Below are positions 16,599 to 25,323 of a DNA stretch of 64,000 nucleotides, in pieces (within the stretch, counting starts at the first letter, position 1; the number at the start of each line of letters is the position of its first letter). The stretch comes from UBA6522 sp965262365 (GTDB taxonomy: Bacteria > Pseudomonadota > Gammaproteobacteria > Steroidobacterales > Rariloculaceae): the NCBI GenBank assembly GCA_965262365.1, contig OZ253541.1, forward strand, positions 3,286,001 through 3,350,000, given 5' to 3'. The notes under the pieces are model-generated. The model did no database searches. It was not told where the DNA came from and saw nothing but the letters and a program-made list of their open reading frames with translations. Made by a program: the position numbers and the translations under genes.

Positions 16599-18656
16599 AT
16601 GAAAAATTTCCGGCGTGCGCCGCGAGGCACCGCGAAGATCAGACTCGCCGTATCGGCGGCGTTGATCTCCGGGATGTCGCTGCCCGGCGTGGGCAGCGCG
16701 CAGACGGTGACCAGCGGCGCCGGCGCCATGGAAGAGGTTATCGTCTTCGGCCGCAACGCCGAGTTGCTGCGTACCGCCCGGGCGGCCAGCGAGGGCTCCG
16801 TGGGTGGCGCCGACCTGCTGGTACGTCCCCTGCTGCGCGTGGCGGAACTGCTCGAGGCCGTACCCGGGATGGTGGCAGTTCAGCACTCCGGCAGCGGCAA
16901 GGCAAACCAGTACTTCCTCCGCGGATTCAACCTGGATCACGGCACCGACTTCACCACCTATATCGACGGCGTGCCGTGGAACCTGCGCTCACACGGCCAC
17001 GGCCAGGGCTACCTGGATGTCAACGGGTTGCTGCCGGAGATCGTCGAGCGCATCGACTACCGCAAGGGTCCGTACCGGGCCGACGTCGGGGATTTCTCCA
17101 TGGCGGCCGCCTCGTTCATTCGCACCATCGACCGTCTGGATTCCAGTTTTCTCTCGCTGGAGTCGGGCGAGAACCATTGGGGCAGGCTCGCCGCGGGTAC
17201 CACCACGAACATCGGCGACGGCGCATTGACGACAATCGGTGAATACAAGACCTACGGGGGGCCCTGGCAGCGGTCGGAAGACCTGTCCCACGTTTCGGTG
17301 TGGAGCAAATACCTCAAGCCGACCGATTTCGGACAGGTTTCCTTCACCTTGTCGGGATATGAGGGCGACTGGCACCCCACCGAACAGGTTCCCGAGCGCG
17401 CGATTGGCAGCCCCGTCTGTCCGGATGCCTACTGTTCGCTGGACCCCACGGCCGGCGGCAACACCCGCCGCTGGATTGCCGGCACGCAGATGGTCGCCGA
17501 CGCGTGGGACGCATCCGCCTACCTCCAGTTTTACGACTGGCACATGCAGTCGAACCCCACTTACGACGCACAGATCAATCAGTTCGACCAGCGCACGACC
17601 GCGGGCGGGCGCTTCAATCGGACCCTGGTCGACACGATTAACCTGGATTTCAACGTGGGCGCCGAATTTCGCTACGACGATATCGGCCCCGTGGGCCTGG
17701 ACGTGAACGACGCAGGACGATACGTCGCCAACATCAGCAACAACGACATCCGGGAAACCTCCGTGGGCGCCTACGCCGAAGGAAGCTGGCGGCCGACGAC
17801 GGATCTGCGGCTGCTCGCCGGACTGCGCGCCGATTACTATGACTTCGATGTCGCCGCGATCAACCCGACCAGCTTTGCGGGCAGTGCAACCGACAGCCAG
17901 GTGTCGCCCAGTGCGGGGATCGCATACGCCGCCTCGAACAATGTCGAACTGTATGCAAGCTGGGGGCGCGGATTCCATTCGAACGACGCCCGCGGCGTGG
18001 TCAATCACCTCGATCCGATAGACGGGCTCGCGCCGGGCGCGGGCTACGAGGCCGGCGCCCGGTTCGAGATCGGCGACGTCAAATTGACGACGACTTACTG
18101 GTGGCTGAACCTCGACAGCGAGCTCATCTTCGTCGGCGACTCCAATTCCGTCGAGCCCAGGGGCGGATCCAATCGGCAGGGCTACGAACTGACGATGTTC
18201 TGGAAGCCTCTCGACTGGCTCGGCATCGATGCGGTCTTTACCGACAACCAGGCCTACTACGTCGACGATTCGGAGGGCCGCTACATCGAAGGCTCGCTGG
18301 AGAACGCAAGCCAGATCGGCTTTTCCGCGGTGCGGGACCGGTGGGAAGCAGCACTGCGGGTCAGGTACCTGGGACCCTACGCGCTGACGCCCGACAATGC
18401 TCACCGGGCCAGCGCAAGTACCACGGTCAACGTCCGTGGCTCCTACCAGTTGGGCAGCATCACCTTCTATGCCGAGCTGTTCAATCTCCTCGGCAATGAC
18501 GGCAAGGACATCGTGTACTTCTACGAAGCCTATGTGGATGGCCTCGATCCGCCGGGGCTCGCCTCCGAGGACATCGACTGCGCTTCGGTGAACTGCCGGA
18601 TGAGCCGGGCCACCGAGCCGCGTACCCTCCGGATCGGCGCCAAGTGGTTGTTTTAG
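16599..18656 (+). CDS. TonB-dependent outer-membrane receptor
   Basis: 685 residues. A signal peptide ends near GSAQTVTSG. A TonB box-like EEVIVFG precedes the plug domain at about residues 55-165 (QYFLRGFNLDHGTDFTTYID, then IDYRKGPYRADVGDFSMA), followed by a 22-strand-type barrel ending LRIGAKWLF with a terminal Phe. It imports a ligand that sequence alone does not reveal. It is probably regulated through the upstream inverted repeat at 16465. The stop codon abuts a dispersed repeat copy. Confidence 0.93.
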   Translation: MKNFRRAPRGTAKIRLAVSAALISGMSLPGVGSAQTVTSGAGAMEEVIVFGRNAELLRTARAASEGSVGGADLLVRPLLRVAELLEAVPGMVAVQHSGSGKANQYFLRGFNLDHGTDFTTYIDGVPWNLRSHGHGQGYLDVNGLLPEIVERIDYRKGPYRADVGDFSMAAASFIRTIDRLDSSFLSLESGENHWGRLAAGTTTNIGDGALTTIGEYKTYGGPWQRSEDLSHVSVWSKYLKPTDFGQVSFTLSGYEGDWHPTEQVPERAIGSPVCPDAYCSLDPTAGGNTRRWIAGTQMVADAWDASAYLQFYDWHMQSNPTYDAQINQFDQRTTAGGRFNRTLVDTINLDFNVGAEFRYDDIGPVGLDVNDAGRYVANISNNDIRETSVGAYAEGSWRPTTDLRLLAGLRADYYDFDVAAINPTSFAGSATDSQVSPSAGIAYAASNNVELYASWGRGFHSNDARGVVNHLDPIDGLAPGAGYEAGARFEIGDVKLTTTYWWLNLDSELIFVGDSNSVEPRGGSNRQGYELTMFWKPLDWLGIDAVFTDNQAYYVDDSEGRYIEGSLENASQIGFSAVRDRWEAALRVRYLGPYALTPDNAHRASASTTVNVRGSYQLGSITFYAELFNLLGNDGKDIVYFYEAYVDGLDPPGLASEDIDCASVNCRMSRATEPRTLRIGAKWLF

Positions 18657-18674
18657 CAGCCCGTGGCAAGAGTC
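18657..18674. repeat. Dispersed intergenic repeat, copy 3
   Basis: cagcccgtggcaagagtc, starting at the base after the TAG of the TonB receptor gene. Confidence 0.7.
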
Positions 18675-18735
18675 GCTCCCCGAATCTGCGCGCTTTGACC
18701 GAAAATCCGTCTTGATCTCGCCAGAATCTAGCTAG

Positions 18736-20446
18736 TTCTTGTCCGTAAACGGCGGGGTTCGAAGCGGGGGTTGAGTTGGAAGCGACCTTGCACTTTGTCA
18801 CAAATCCGGTTGGTTGGCAAAAAAGCGGATTCGCCACGGGCTCGCGCCCGTCGAGCGTCACCGGGGCCGTGCGTTTGGCCGCGCAAAGCGTCGATTTTCA
18901 GGCATCGGGCACGGGCGCTCGCCGGTCTTTGAACCGGTACACGGCGATGGCTGGCGGAAGGCGTCAGGCCGGCCGCGGGGGCGGTCGCACGAGGCGCATC
19001 AGGTTGTGGGCGAACACGGCCGAGTGCACGTAGGCCTGGAATCGCGGCCAGCCGCGCCAGCGGCACAGGCCGAGACCGAAGCAGCGTTTCAGGTAGGAGA
19101 TACCCGCTTCGATACCGGCGCGGAAGCGCTTGAGTTGCCGGTACACCCACGGCGAGGGGGACATGTCGGTCTCTTTCATGCCGCGTTTCTTGTGGAACAT
19201 CGCATGCGTCACGCCAAGCGCCTTGGCCTGCTTGAGGTTCTCGCGCGACGCGTAGCCGCCGTCGAAGGCCGCGTGCGTCGGCGCCGTGCCGTAGTGTTCG
19301 ATATGCCGCTCAAGCATCGGCAGGCAGCGCGCGCTGTCGGCCGGATTGCCCTTCTCCACCACCGTGTCGAGCACCAGTCCGCTGCGCCCGGTGGCGAAGT
19401 TGACCTTGTGACCGAAGTGCGTGCCGCGACCGCCCTTGAGGATAATGTCGGTGTGCGGCTCGAACAGGCTCAGTACCTTTTCCGCCGCCGGTACCGTCTC
19501 GCCGTCGAACACGCGGCGTTGCGTCTGATCCACGACACGGAGCAGCAACTCTCTGGTTTCGCTGACGTTTTGTGTCCATGACACGGCCCACGGCGGCGCC
19601 GCGGACGCCACCGCCGGCAACGCCCCCTCGGCGTAGCCCAGCGTGCGCTGCGCCAACCGCAACAGCTTGCGGTAGGTCTTCGAGCGCCGCGCGCCGCGTC
19701 GCGACCCGATCTCCAACGTGCGCCGCTTGGCCGCCCGACGGTGATCGTGAAACACCACGACTTGCGGCCCCAAGCGCTTGCGCGCCGTGCCGAGCAACCG
19801 GCTCAGCACGCGTATCCCGTCGTACAGCAGGCGGCTGTCGGCGGGTTCCAGGATATGCGTATGGGTCACCGTGCTGTCGATACGTAGCCGGTTTCCGGTT
19901 TCGATCCCCGCCGCGCTCGCCACGCCAAGCAAGTGCCGATTGATGCGCTCCCAAGTCGTCGCGCTCACCGCCCCCAGCGCCGCCTGCAGCGCTGACTTCT
20001 TCGGCAGCCGCGCCGTGTCCACGCGCGCGAAACGCTGTGCCGAACGCGAGTCCCGCAACGCAAACTCCAGCCCCCGGCAGGTCTCCTGGCGCAGATGCTT
20101 GAGTACCGCGCAACGCAGAATCGTCTCGCAGGTCAGCCCGTGGCGACCGCGCGCCGCCCCCGTATCGGCGCCCAGATCGGCGGCGATCTCGTCGAGCAAC
20201 TCCGGGTGCTCGTCCAACCAGACCGACGCCCGTTCCAAGCCGTCCGCGAGCGGATGGTCAATGGCGGGCGGATCGAATAAACTTGTTTGTGCGGTGCGTT
20301 TCTCGCGCATGGCGCCTCCGGCGTTCTCGGTTTTTCGCGTTTTGCCTCGAATCCAAGACAAGAATAGCCGAAACGCCGGTTTTCAACTACCTCAAAACGC
20401 CTGTTTGTCCAGCTAAATCAATCCATTAGGAATTTACGGACAAGAA
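18736..20446 (-). mobile_element. ISNCY-type insertion sequence (1711 bp)
   Basis: The ends are 14-bp perfect inverted repeats: TTCTTGTCCGTAAA at 18736-18749 and its complement at 20433-20446. They are flanked by CTAGCTAG at 18728-18735 and 20447-20454, consistent with an 8-bp target duplication. Because CTAGCTAG is itself palindromic, it could instead extend the inverted repeats. One intact transposase gene fills most of the element. About 214 bp between the left end and the transposase stop hold nothing I recognise. Confidence 0.88.
18964..20310 (-). CDS. ISNCY-family transposase
   Basis: 448 residues, apparently intact. The N-terminus MREKRTAQTSLFD and the following block (HPELLDEIAADL, then GRHGLTCETILRCAVLKH) fit ISNCY transposases. 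A DDE-type catalytic core is suggested by RIDSTVTHTHI, HTHAAFDGGYASRENL and RFRAGIEAGISYLKRCFG. The start is supported by GGAGG 5 nt upstream; the frame is open 17 codons further. It is the only gene in the element, and intact ends and frame suggest a recent insertion. Confidence 0.9.
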   Translation of the reverse strand: MREKRTAQTSLFDPPAIDHPLADGLERASVWLDEHPELLDEIAADLGADTGAARGRHGLTCETILRCAVLKHLRQETCRGLEFALRDSRSAQRFARVDTARLPKKSALQAALGAVSATTWERINRHLLGVASAAGIETGNRLRIDSTVTHTHILEPADSRLLYDGIRVLSRLLGTARKRLGPQVVVFHDHRRAAKRRTLEIGSRRGARRSKTYRKLLRLAQRTLGYAEGALPAVASAAPPWAVSWTQNVSETRELLLRVVDQTQRRVFDGETVPAAEKVLSLFEPHTDIILKGGRGTHFGHKVNFATGRSGLVLDTVVEKGNPADSARCLPMLERHIEHYGTAPTHAAFDGGYASRENLKQAKALGVTHAMFHKKRGMKETDMSPSPWVYRQLKRFRAGIEAGISYLKRCFGLGLCRWRGWPRFQAYVHSAVFAHNLMRLVRPPPRPA

Positions 20447-20466
20447 CTAGCTAGTATATTAGCTAG
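20447..20466. promoter_or_regulatory. Candidate operator of the phd/PIN toxin-antitoxin pair
   Basis: CTAGCTA-gtatat-TAGCTAG is a perfect 7-bp inverted repeat, about 30 nt upstream of the antitoxin ATG. Antitoxins of this family usually bind such palindromes at their own promoter. The insertion sequence ends exactly at its left edge. Confidence 0.5.
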
Positions 20467-20494
20467 ATTACTCTATCAGTCACTCCGATTGACC

Positions 20495-20743
20495 ATGTTC
20501 GTCGTTAATGTCCATCGAGCCAAGACCGAACTCTCGCGCCTGTTGGCGCGAGTCGAGGCGGGTGAGGAGATCGTGATCGCTCGACGAGGCGAGCCGGTCG
20601 CACGTCTTGTCTGCTGCAAACCGCGCGGCAAGCGTCAGCCGGATACCCTGAAGGGGAAACTCGTTGTTCCGGACAGTTTTTTCGACGTGCTGCCTGAGGA
20701 AGAACTGCAGGCGTGGGAATTGGATAGCGTTAACGGACCCTGA
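20495..20743 (+). CDS. Phd/YefM-family antitoxin
   Basis: 82 residues. The N-terminal DNA-binding part has the typical VNVHRAKTELSRLLARVEAG and EEIVIARRGEPVARLV segments; the C-terminal tail (VPDSFFDVLPEEELQAWE) would wrap the toxin. It should neutralise the PIN toxin encoded 2 nt downstream and repress the shared promoter. ATG is preferred; an in-frame TTG lies 6 nt earlier. The insertion sequence directly upstream may have changed its expression. Confidence 0.9.
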   Translation: MFVVNVHRAKTELSRLLARVEAGEEIVIARRGEPVARLVCCKPRGKRQPDTLKGKLVVPDSFFDVLPEEELQAWELDSVNGP

Positions 20744-20745
20744 CC

Positions 20746-21132
20746 GTGCGGGCCCTCTTGGATACGCACGCATTCCTGTGGTGGCTCGCGGACAGCAGGC
20801 GGCTTTCCGGGAAAGCCCATCGGGTGATAGCGAGCGAGGCAAACGACATTATCGTCAGTGCGGCATCGGCCTGGGAGATGGCTACCAAGACCCGACTGGG
20901 CAAACTACCGGAGAGCGAAACCGCGGGACTGGATATCACCCATCTGATTGCCGGACAGGGATTCGAGGAACTTGCCATCAGCGTCAGCGATGCCGAGCGC
21001 GCCGGGCGTCTGCCCGGGCCGCATCGAGACCCGTTCCATCGAATGCTCATCGCTCAGGCCATGTCGCACGATCTGGCCGTTGTGTCGATCGATTCGGCGT
21101 TCGACCGTTACGGGGTCAATCGGTTGTGGTAG
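20746..21132 (+). CDS. PIN-domain toxin (VapC-like)
   Basis: 128 residues, GTG start 2 nt after the antitoxin stop. The PIN acidic quartet is visible: D6 in LLDTHAFLW, E44 in SAWEMATK, then D in PHRDPFHRMLIAQA and a final D in VSIDSAFDRYG. These proteins are Mg-dependent ribonucleases that cut tRNA or rRNA. The WWLAD and DPFHR motifs match the subgroup paired with Phd-type antitoxins. Confidence 0.9.
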   Translation: MRALLDTHAFLWWLADSRRLSGKAHRVIASEANDIIVSAASAWEMATKTRLGKLPESETAGLDITHLIAGQGFEELAISVSDAERAGRLPGPHRDPFHRMLIAQAMSHDLAVVSIDSAFDRYGVNRLW

Positions 21133-21177
21133 CGAACGCATGCCCGCCCGGCATGACATCGGGAGTGAGGTAAAGCC

Positions 21178-22644
21178 GTGAGGAAAATTGCCGCTGTTCT
21201 GATTGCGCTCGCGATCGCCGCCGCCGCGCTGCCGGCGCTATTGGGCGCGCTGGCGCAAGACCGAATCAACTCTCTGGCTGAAGAGGCTTCCTCCGGTCAT
21301 TTTTTTCAGGTTTCGATAACCGGGTACCAGCGGGGCTGGCGCAATAGCCGGGCGCTGCTCACCGTGGCGCTGAGCGAACGCTACAGGGCGATTTTGGAAG
21401 GACCCTTTTCACGGGGGTCGCGCGCGCCGGGCATGCTGCCGCAACTTCAGGACCTGCTCGACTTTGAACTCCAGTTGGCCGCGGAAATCGTGCATGGCCC
21501 GCTCCTGACCCGGGGTGGCGTGGGCCTGGGACTCGCGGACGCCTTGGTCCGCGTGGATCCGGCAGGGCTGGACGAACTGCTCGCCGTGCTGGGCACGCAA
21601 AGTCCCGGTGAGGTCGTCGCGCGCATGGGCATCGGGAACGTTTCGCAGCTTCGCTGGGCAATTCCGCCGATGACGTACGCCGATGAGGACGGTAGGTTTG
21701 CATCGTCGGGCTTGGCCGGCGAAGGTACTTACGACGTGGCACGGCAGCGCCTCGCCGCGCAAACGCAGCTGGATAGCCTGGAACTGACGGGGCCGCGTGC
21801 GGCAATCAATGTGGAAGATTTCACCCTGTCCGGGGATAGGACTGCGATTGCGACGGGCATTTGGTCCGGCACCTGGGAAGCGGGTCTCGGGCGCCTGTCG
21901 GTTTCGGGCGCGGATAACGCGCCAATCGCGACGCTGGACAACCTGAGTGTTCGCTCCAGGAACGAGGTGGACGAGAGCGGCGATCTGATCCACACCAATA
22001 TCGAGGTGACTGCAGATTCGGTTGAGGGAACCATGGACGGCGACGCGCAGAACATCAGCGACGTCAGCCTGAACGTCGCCGTGCGCAACCTGGACCTGGC
22101 CGCAACGCTCGATTACCAGGAAGCGCTCTTCGACCTGGTCGGGATGGATGTAGCGGCAACTGACCCGACCGCCTTGTTCGCCCAGTTGCAACCGGTCATC
22201 TACGATTTCCTGGCGGCCGAGCCCGAGATCGAGACCGGGCCGCTCAGCTTCAACTTCAACGGCGGCACGCTGCAGGCCAGGATCTTTCTGGGGATCGACA
22301 ACGAGATGCTGCCGGCAGAACCTGCGTTCTCGCTTATGGACACCGCGCTCTGGGCCCGCCTGGCCTCCATGGAAGCGGAACTGGATGTCGACCGGAACAT
22401 CGCCGAGCGGATCGCCGTGCAGATAATGACGAGCCAGAGTGCGATGCCCACGGGAATGCCCACCGTAGTGCCGGCCGAAATCTTGCAGGCGCAGGCTCGC
22501 GGGACACTGGTTTCGCTTGTCGCCCAGGGCATGCTGGAAGAGACCGAAAGCGGATACCGGTTTCGGGGTTCCTACGAGAATGGCGTGGTGGAGGTGAACG
22601 GCCAGGTCGTGCCGATCGGTCCCGGGGCGCAGGGGAATTTCTGA
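21178..22644 (+). CDS. DUF945 (YdgA-like) protein
   Basis: 488 residues, GTG start. It has an N-terminal membrane segment or signal at about residues 4-24, then the DUF945 layout: ITGYQRGWRNSRA near residue 48 and long beta-rich repeats with TLDNLSVRSRNEVD and LSFNFNGGTLQARI. Family members are inner-membrane-anchored periplasmic proteins of unclear role. It follows the toxin-antitoxin pair on the same strand but seems functionally separate. Confidence 0.78.
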   Translation: MRKIAAVLIALAIAAAALPALLGALAQDRINSLAEEASSGHFFQVSITGYQRGWRNSRALLTVALSERYRAILEGPFSRGSRAPGMLPQLQDLLDFELQLAAEIVHGPLLTRGGVGLGLADALVRVDPAGLDELLAVLGTQSPGEVVARMGIGNVSQLRWAIPPMTYADEDGRFASSGLAGEGTYDVARQRLAAQTQLDSLELTGPRAAINVEDFTLSGDRTAIATGIWSGTWEAGLGRLSVSGADNAPIATLDNLSVRSRNEVDESGDLIHTNIEVTADSVEGTMDGDAQNISDVSLNVAVRNLDLAATLDYQEALFDLVGMDVAATDPTALFAQLQPVIYDFLAAEPEIETGPLSFNFNGGTLQARIFLGIDNEMLPAEPAFSLMDTALWARLASMEAELDVDRNIAERIAVQIMTSQSAMPTGMPTVVPAEILQAQARGTLVSLVAQGMLEETESGYRFRGSYENGVVEVNGQVVPIGPGAQGNF

Positions 22645-22646
22645 AT

Positions 22647-23879
22647 TTACTGCACCGTTTCGCTTCGCAGCGTCGGCCGATCGAAGGGAAACGTCTCGTT
22701 GGCCACCCGGGGATCCGCCAGCCCCGTCCTCAGAAAGGCATCCAGATCGTAGCTGTCGAAGCCGGTCAGGTCGAACACGTAGGTCCCAATACCGGGAATC
22801 TCATCCAATCCGGGCAACGCCAGCGCCGTGTTGTAGAAGGTAATGGCCTCGCTCAAGCGGCCGAATTCTCCGGTGTGCATGAGGCGCGTGCGCAAACCGA
22901 CGTTACGCAGGCTGGGAACCCGCATTTCGCCGGCGTCTTCGGGATCGGCCGTAACCCCCTGGCGGCCCGTATCGAACTCGATAAGCCTCAGCCCGATGTT
23001 GAAGAAGTCATTGTTGGTGAATAGCGGGGGTTCGTGGCAGTTGACGCAGCGCAACCGCTGGAAGACCTGCCATCCGAACGCCGCCTGTTCCGGAAGCGCT
23101 GCCTCATCGCCGCTCATGAAGCGATCCCAGGGCGTTTGATCGGCAACCAACGTACGCTGGTAGGTGGCAATCGCAAAGGCGATGCGCACCGGTGTGATCT
23201 CCTGTTCGCCGAAGGCATTCTGAAACAGCGACGGGTAGTTGGGATTGTCGGCCAGGGCAGCGACCATATCCGGCGGCAGGTCGCTCGCCAGCGCCAACGG
23301 GCGCACTTGGCGCAACTTGTCGACGAGATCCTCCCACGTTCGGCCGGGGTGCGTCATTTCAGCCGGGTTCGAGAGGGAATCCAACGCCTGGTTCTCCAGC
23401 GCTCCGCCCTCGGCGATGGCAACCTCACCCGTCAGCGGGTCCACGAAGCGCGATCCCGCGCGGCCGTCCCAGAACAATTCTTCAGCCCATAACGCCCCGA
23501 AGTTCGACGGCGCGATACGTTGCGTCACCTGGGGCTCGAAGCCGAAGACAGGGTGCTCCAGCGGTTCGCCGGTATCGTTCATGTACACCACGCCCGGTGA
23601 ACCCCATACATCGTCGATCGTGCCCTTGTCAGTGCCCGGGAAGCGGCCGAAGCGGGGGTCCCCGCCACCGGATGCGGGTCTGTGACACGTGCCGCAGGCG
23701 TGCGTGTCGTTGCTGGAGAGCTGTTCGTCCCAAAAGAGGATCTTTCCCAGAACGCGCTTGGGTTCCGTGATGGGGTTCTCCGCGGGTACCGGGACGGGCG
23801 GCAATTGCGCCGCCGCCTGCGTCCAGGCGATTCCGGAAACCATCATGCCGGCGAGTATGAGCGAGGAAGTACGGTGCAT
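22647..23879 (-). CDS. Di-heme cytochrome c peroxidase (CcpA/MauG family)
   Basis: 410 residues with a signal peptide ending near AAAQLPP. Two heme c sites are present: C62-G-T-C-H66 in the N-terminal domain, and CVNCH in the C-terminal domain. The family motif PSLRNVGLRTRLMHTGEFG follows. It would reduce hydrogen peroxide, or carry out a MauG-like oxidation, in the periplasm with cytochrome c as donor. It ends 2 nt from the convergent DUF945 gene. Confidence 0.92.
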   Translation of the reverse strand: MHRTSSLILAGMMVSGIAWTQAAAQLPPVPVPAENPITEPKRVLGKILFWDEQLSSNDTHACGTCHRPASGGGDPRFGRFPGTDKGTIDDVWGSPGVVYMNDTGEPLEHPVFGFEPQVTQRIAPSNFGALWAEELFWDGRAGSRFVDPLTGEVAIAEGGALENQALDSLSNPAEMTHPGRTWEDLVDKLRQVRPLALASDLPPDMVAALADNPNYPSLFQNAFGEQEITPVRIAFAIATYQRTLVADQTPWDRFMSGDEAALPEQAAFGWQVFQRLRCVNCHEPPLFTNNDFFNIGLRLIEFDTGRQGVTADPEDAGEMRVPSLRNVGLRTRLMHTGEFGRLSEAITFYNTALALPGLDEIPGIGTYVFDLTGFDSYDLDAFLRTGLADPRVANETFPFDRPTLRSETVQ

Positions 23880-23930
23880 TGCCTGGGGGTCGCGGTGGTT
23901 TCATCGATCGGGGTCTGACCCGGATTCTAG

Positions 23931-23986
23931 CAGTCGGTGGCAAAAGTCCCGGTCTCGGTGCGACGCGGGACTCTTGCCACCGACTG
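23931..23986. repeat. Dispersed intergenic repeat, copy 4, paired as a long hairpin
   Basis: A 21-bp left arm (cagtcggtggcaaaagtcccg, 23931-23951) pairs with the inverted arm at 23966-23986 with one mismatch and a 14-nt loop. This is the only place where the repeat occurs in both orientations, so the full unit may be a REP/BIME-like hairpin. It lies between two divergent genes, so a terminator role is unlikely. Confidence 0.8.
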
Positions 23987-24083
23987 CCGGCAACCAATGT
24001 TATATTTCACGATTGCGCCGAAGGGCTGGCCATGACCTTACCAGCCGACGACGGACGTTCAAACAGCCACAGGAGACCGACCC

Positions 24084-24629
24084 ATGAAACGATTGCCAGC
24101 TACTCTGATGCTCCTTGGTGTACTTGCTGTCCTTGGAGAACCGGCAAACGCGCAAGGCCAGGTCGTGCGCGAGGACGTGGAGGGCATCGTCAATTTTGCC
24201 CGGATCGAGACGACCGTGGCGTGCGCCGGGGCCATCACGCCCGAGTCGGTGACGCAGATTCGGGACATGGGGTTCCGCAGCATCATCAACCTGCGCCGGC
24301 CTGTCGAGGAAGGCGCGAACGTCGAAGACGAAGCCGCAGCAGCACAGGCAGCGGGGATCAAGTATGTGCATCTGCCGTTCGGCGGCGAATTTCTCGATCC
24401 CGCCGTCGCCGACCGGTTCCTCGTCACGATCACGGAGCCCGATACGGCGCCCGCGTTCATTCATTGTGCCGGCGGAGGACGCGCATCGAGCATGTGGTTC
24501 ATCAAGCGGGTGATCGTGGATGGCTGGGAAATCGACGCGGCGATGGATGAGGCATCTGCGCTTGGTCTCAGCGAAACCAGTCCAGCCAGGGCATTTGCGC
24601 TGGAATACGTTGCCGCCCACGCGGGCTAG
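24084..24629 (+). CDS. Exported dual-specificity-phosphatase-like protein (DUF442/BLH type)
   Basis: 181 residues with a signal peptide ending near ANAQGQV. The P-loop signature is HCAGGGRAS (Cys-x5-Arg), preceded by the family opening ITPESVTQIRDMGFRSIINL and a YVHLPFGGEF segment. This is the fold of DSP-like phosphatases fused to beta-lactamase-like hydrolases. Its substrate is unknown and a periplasmic location is predicted. The stop is followed at once by a repeat copy, then cobO. Confidence 0.82.
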   Translation: MKRLPATLMLLGVLAVLGEPANAQGQVVREDVEGIVNFARIETTVACAGAITPESVTQIRDMGFRSIINLRRPVEEGANVEDEAAAAQAAGIKYVHLPFGGEFLDPAVADRFLVTITEPDTAPAFIHCAGGGRASSMWFIKRVIVDGWEIDAAMDEASALGLSETSPARAFALEYVAAHAG

Positions 24630-24648
24630 CAGCCCGTGGCAAAAGCCG
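24630..24648. repeat. Dispersed intergenic repeat, copy 5
   Basis: cagcccgtggcaaaagccg, beginning at the first base after the phosphatase-like TAG stop. Confidence 0.7.
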
Positions 24649-24681
24649 TCCGCCTGAACCGGTCGCGACGGAGGCAGGCCC

Positions 24682-25284
24682 ATGACTGACGCCCAGAGCC
24701 ATGCCGAGAGAATGAAGGTCCGGCAGGCGGCCCACCGCAAGCGGGTCGCCGCGGCCTCCGTCCCGCAGCGAGGTCTGGTCCTGGTCTATACCGGCGAGGG
24801 CAAGGGCAAGTCCAGTTCCGCCTTCGGCGTCATCGCCCGGGCTTTGGGCTGGGGCCAGAAGGTGGGCGTGGTGCAGTTCATCAAGGGCAAGTGGAAGACC
24901 GGCGAACGCCAGTTTTTCTCGAAGTTCGAGGACCAACTCCACTGGCACACCATGGGCGAGGGTTTCACCTGGGATACCCAGGACCTGGACCGCGACACGG
25001 CCACCGCCGAAGCGGCGTTCGGCAAGGCCCGCGAAATGCTTGAAAGCGGTGCTTACGACCTGATCGTTCTGGACGAGATCAACATCGCGCTGCGCTACGG
25101 CTTCTTGTCGGAAGGTGCCGTCATCAATGGACTCGAAGCGCGGTCCGGGCGTACCAGCGTGATCCTCACGGGGCGCGACGCCAAGCCCGGCCTGTGCGAA
25201 TACGCGGATCTTGTCAGCGAGATGCGCGCGGTAAAGCATCCGTTCGACGCGGGCATCAAGGCGGTTCGGGGTATCGATTTCTGA
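24682..25284 (+). CDS. cobO: Cob(I)yrinic acid a,c-diamide adenosyltransferase
   Basis: 200 residues, CobO/BtuR/CobA family. The P-loop reads YTGEGKGKSSSAFG at about residue 37, and the Walker B-like segment is DLIVLDEINIALRYGFL. It transfers the adenosyl group of ATP to the cobalt of corrinoids during cobalamin synthesis or salvage. GGAGG lies 7 nt upstream of the chosen ATG. No riboswitch lies directly in front; the cobalamin riboswitch is about 0.8 kb downstream, before btuB. Confidence 0.94.
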   Translation: MTDAQSHAERMKVRQAAHRKRVAAASVPQRGLVLVYTGEGKGKSSSAFGVIARALGWGQKVGVVQFIKGKWKTGERQFFSKFEDQLHWHTMGEGFTWDTQDLDRDTATAEAAFGKAREMLESGAYDLIVLDEINIALRYGFLSEGAVINGLEARSGRTSVILTGRDAKPGLCEYADLVSEMRAVKHPFDAGIKAVRGIDF

Positions 25285-25323
25285 GTCGCCTGGCCACCCG
25301 GCGTTCGAAGGGGCACCGAACCT

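Noticed and set aside
16989..18404. A 471-codon minus-strand frame
   Set aside because: It is antisense to the TonB receptor, whose plug and barrel motifs are clear; long antisense frames are common in GC-rich DNA.
23931..23986. Hairpin considered as a transcription terminator
   Set aside because: It lies between two divergent genes and lacks a following T-run, so a REP-like repeat explains it better.
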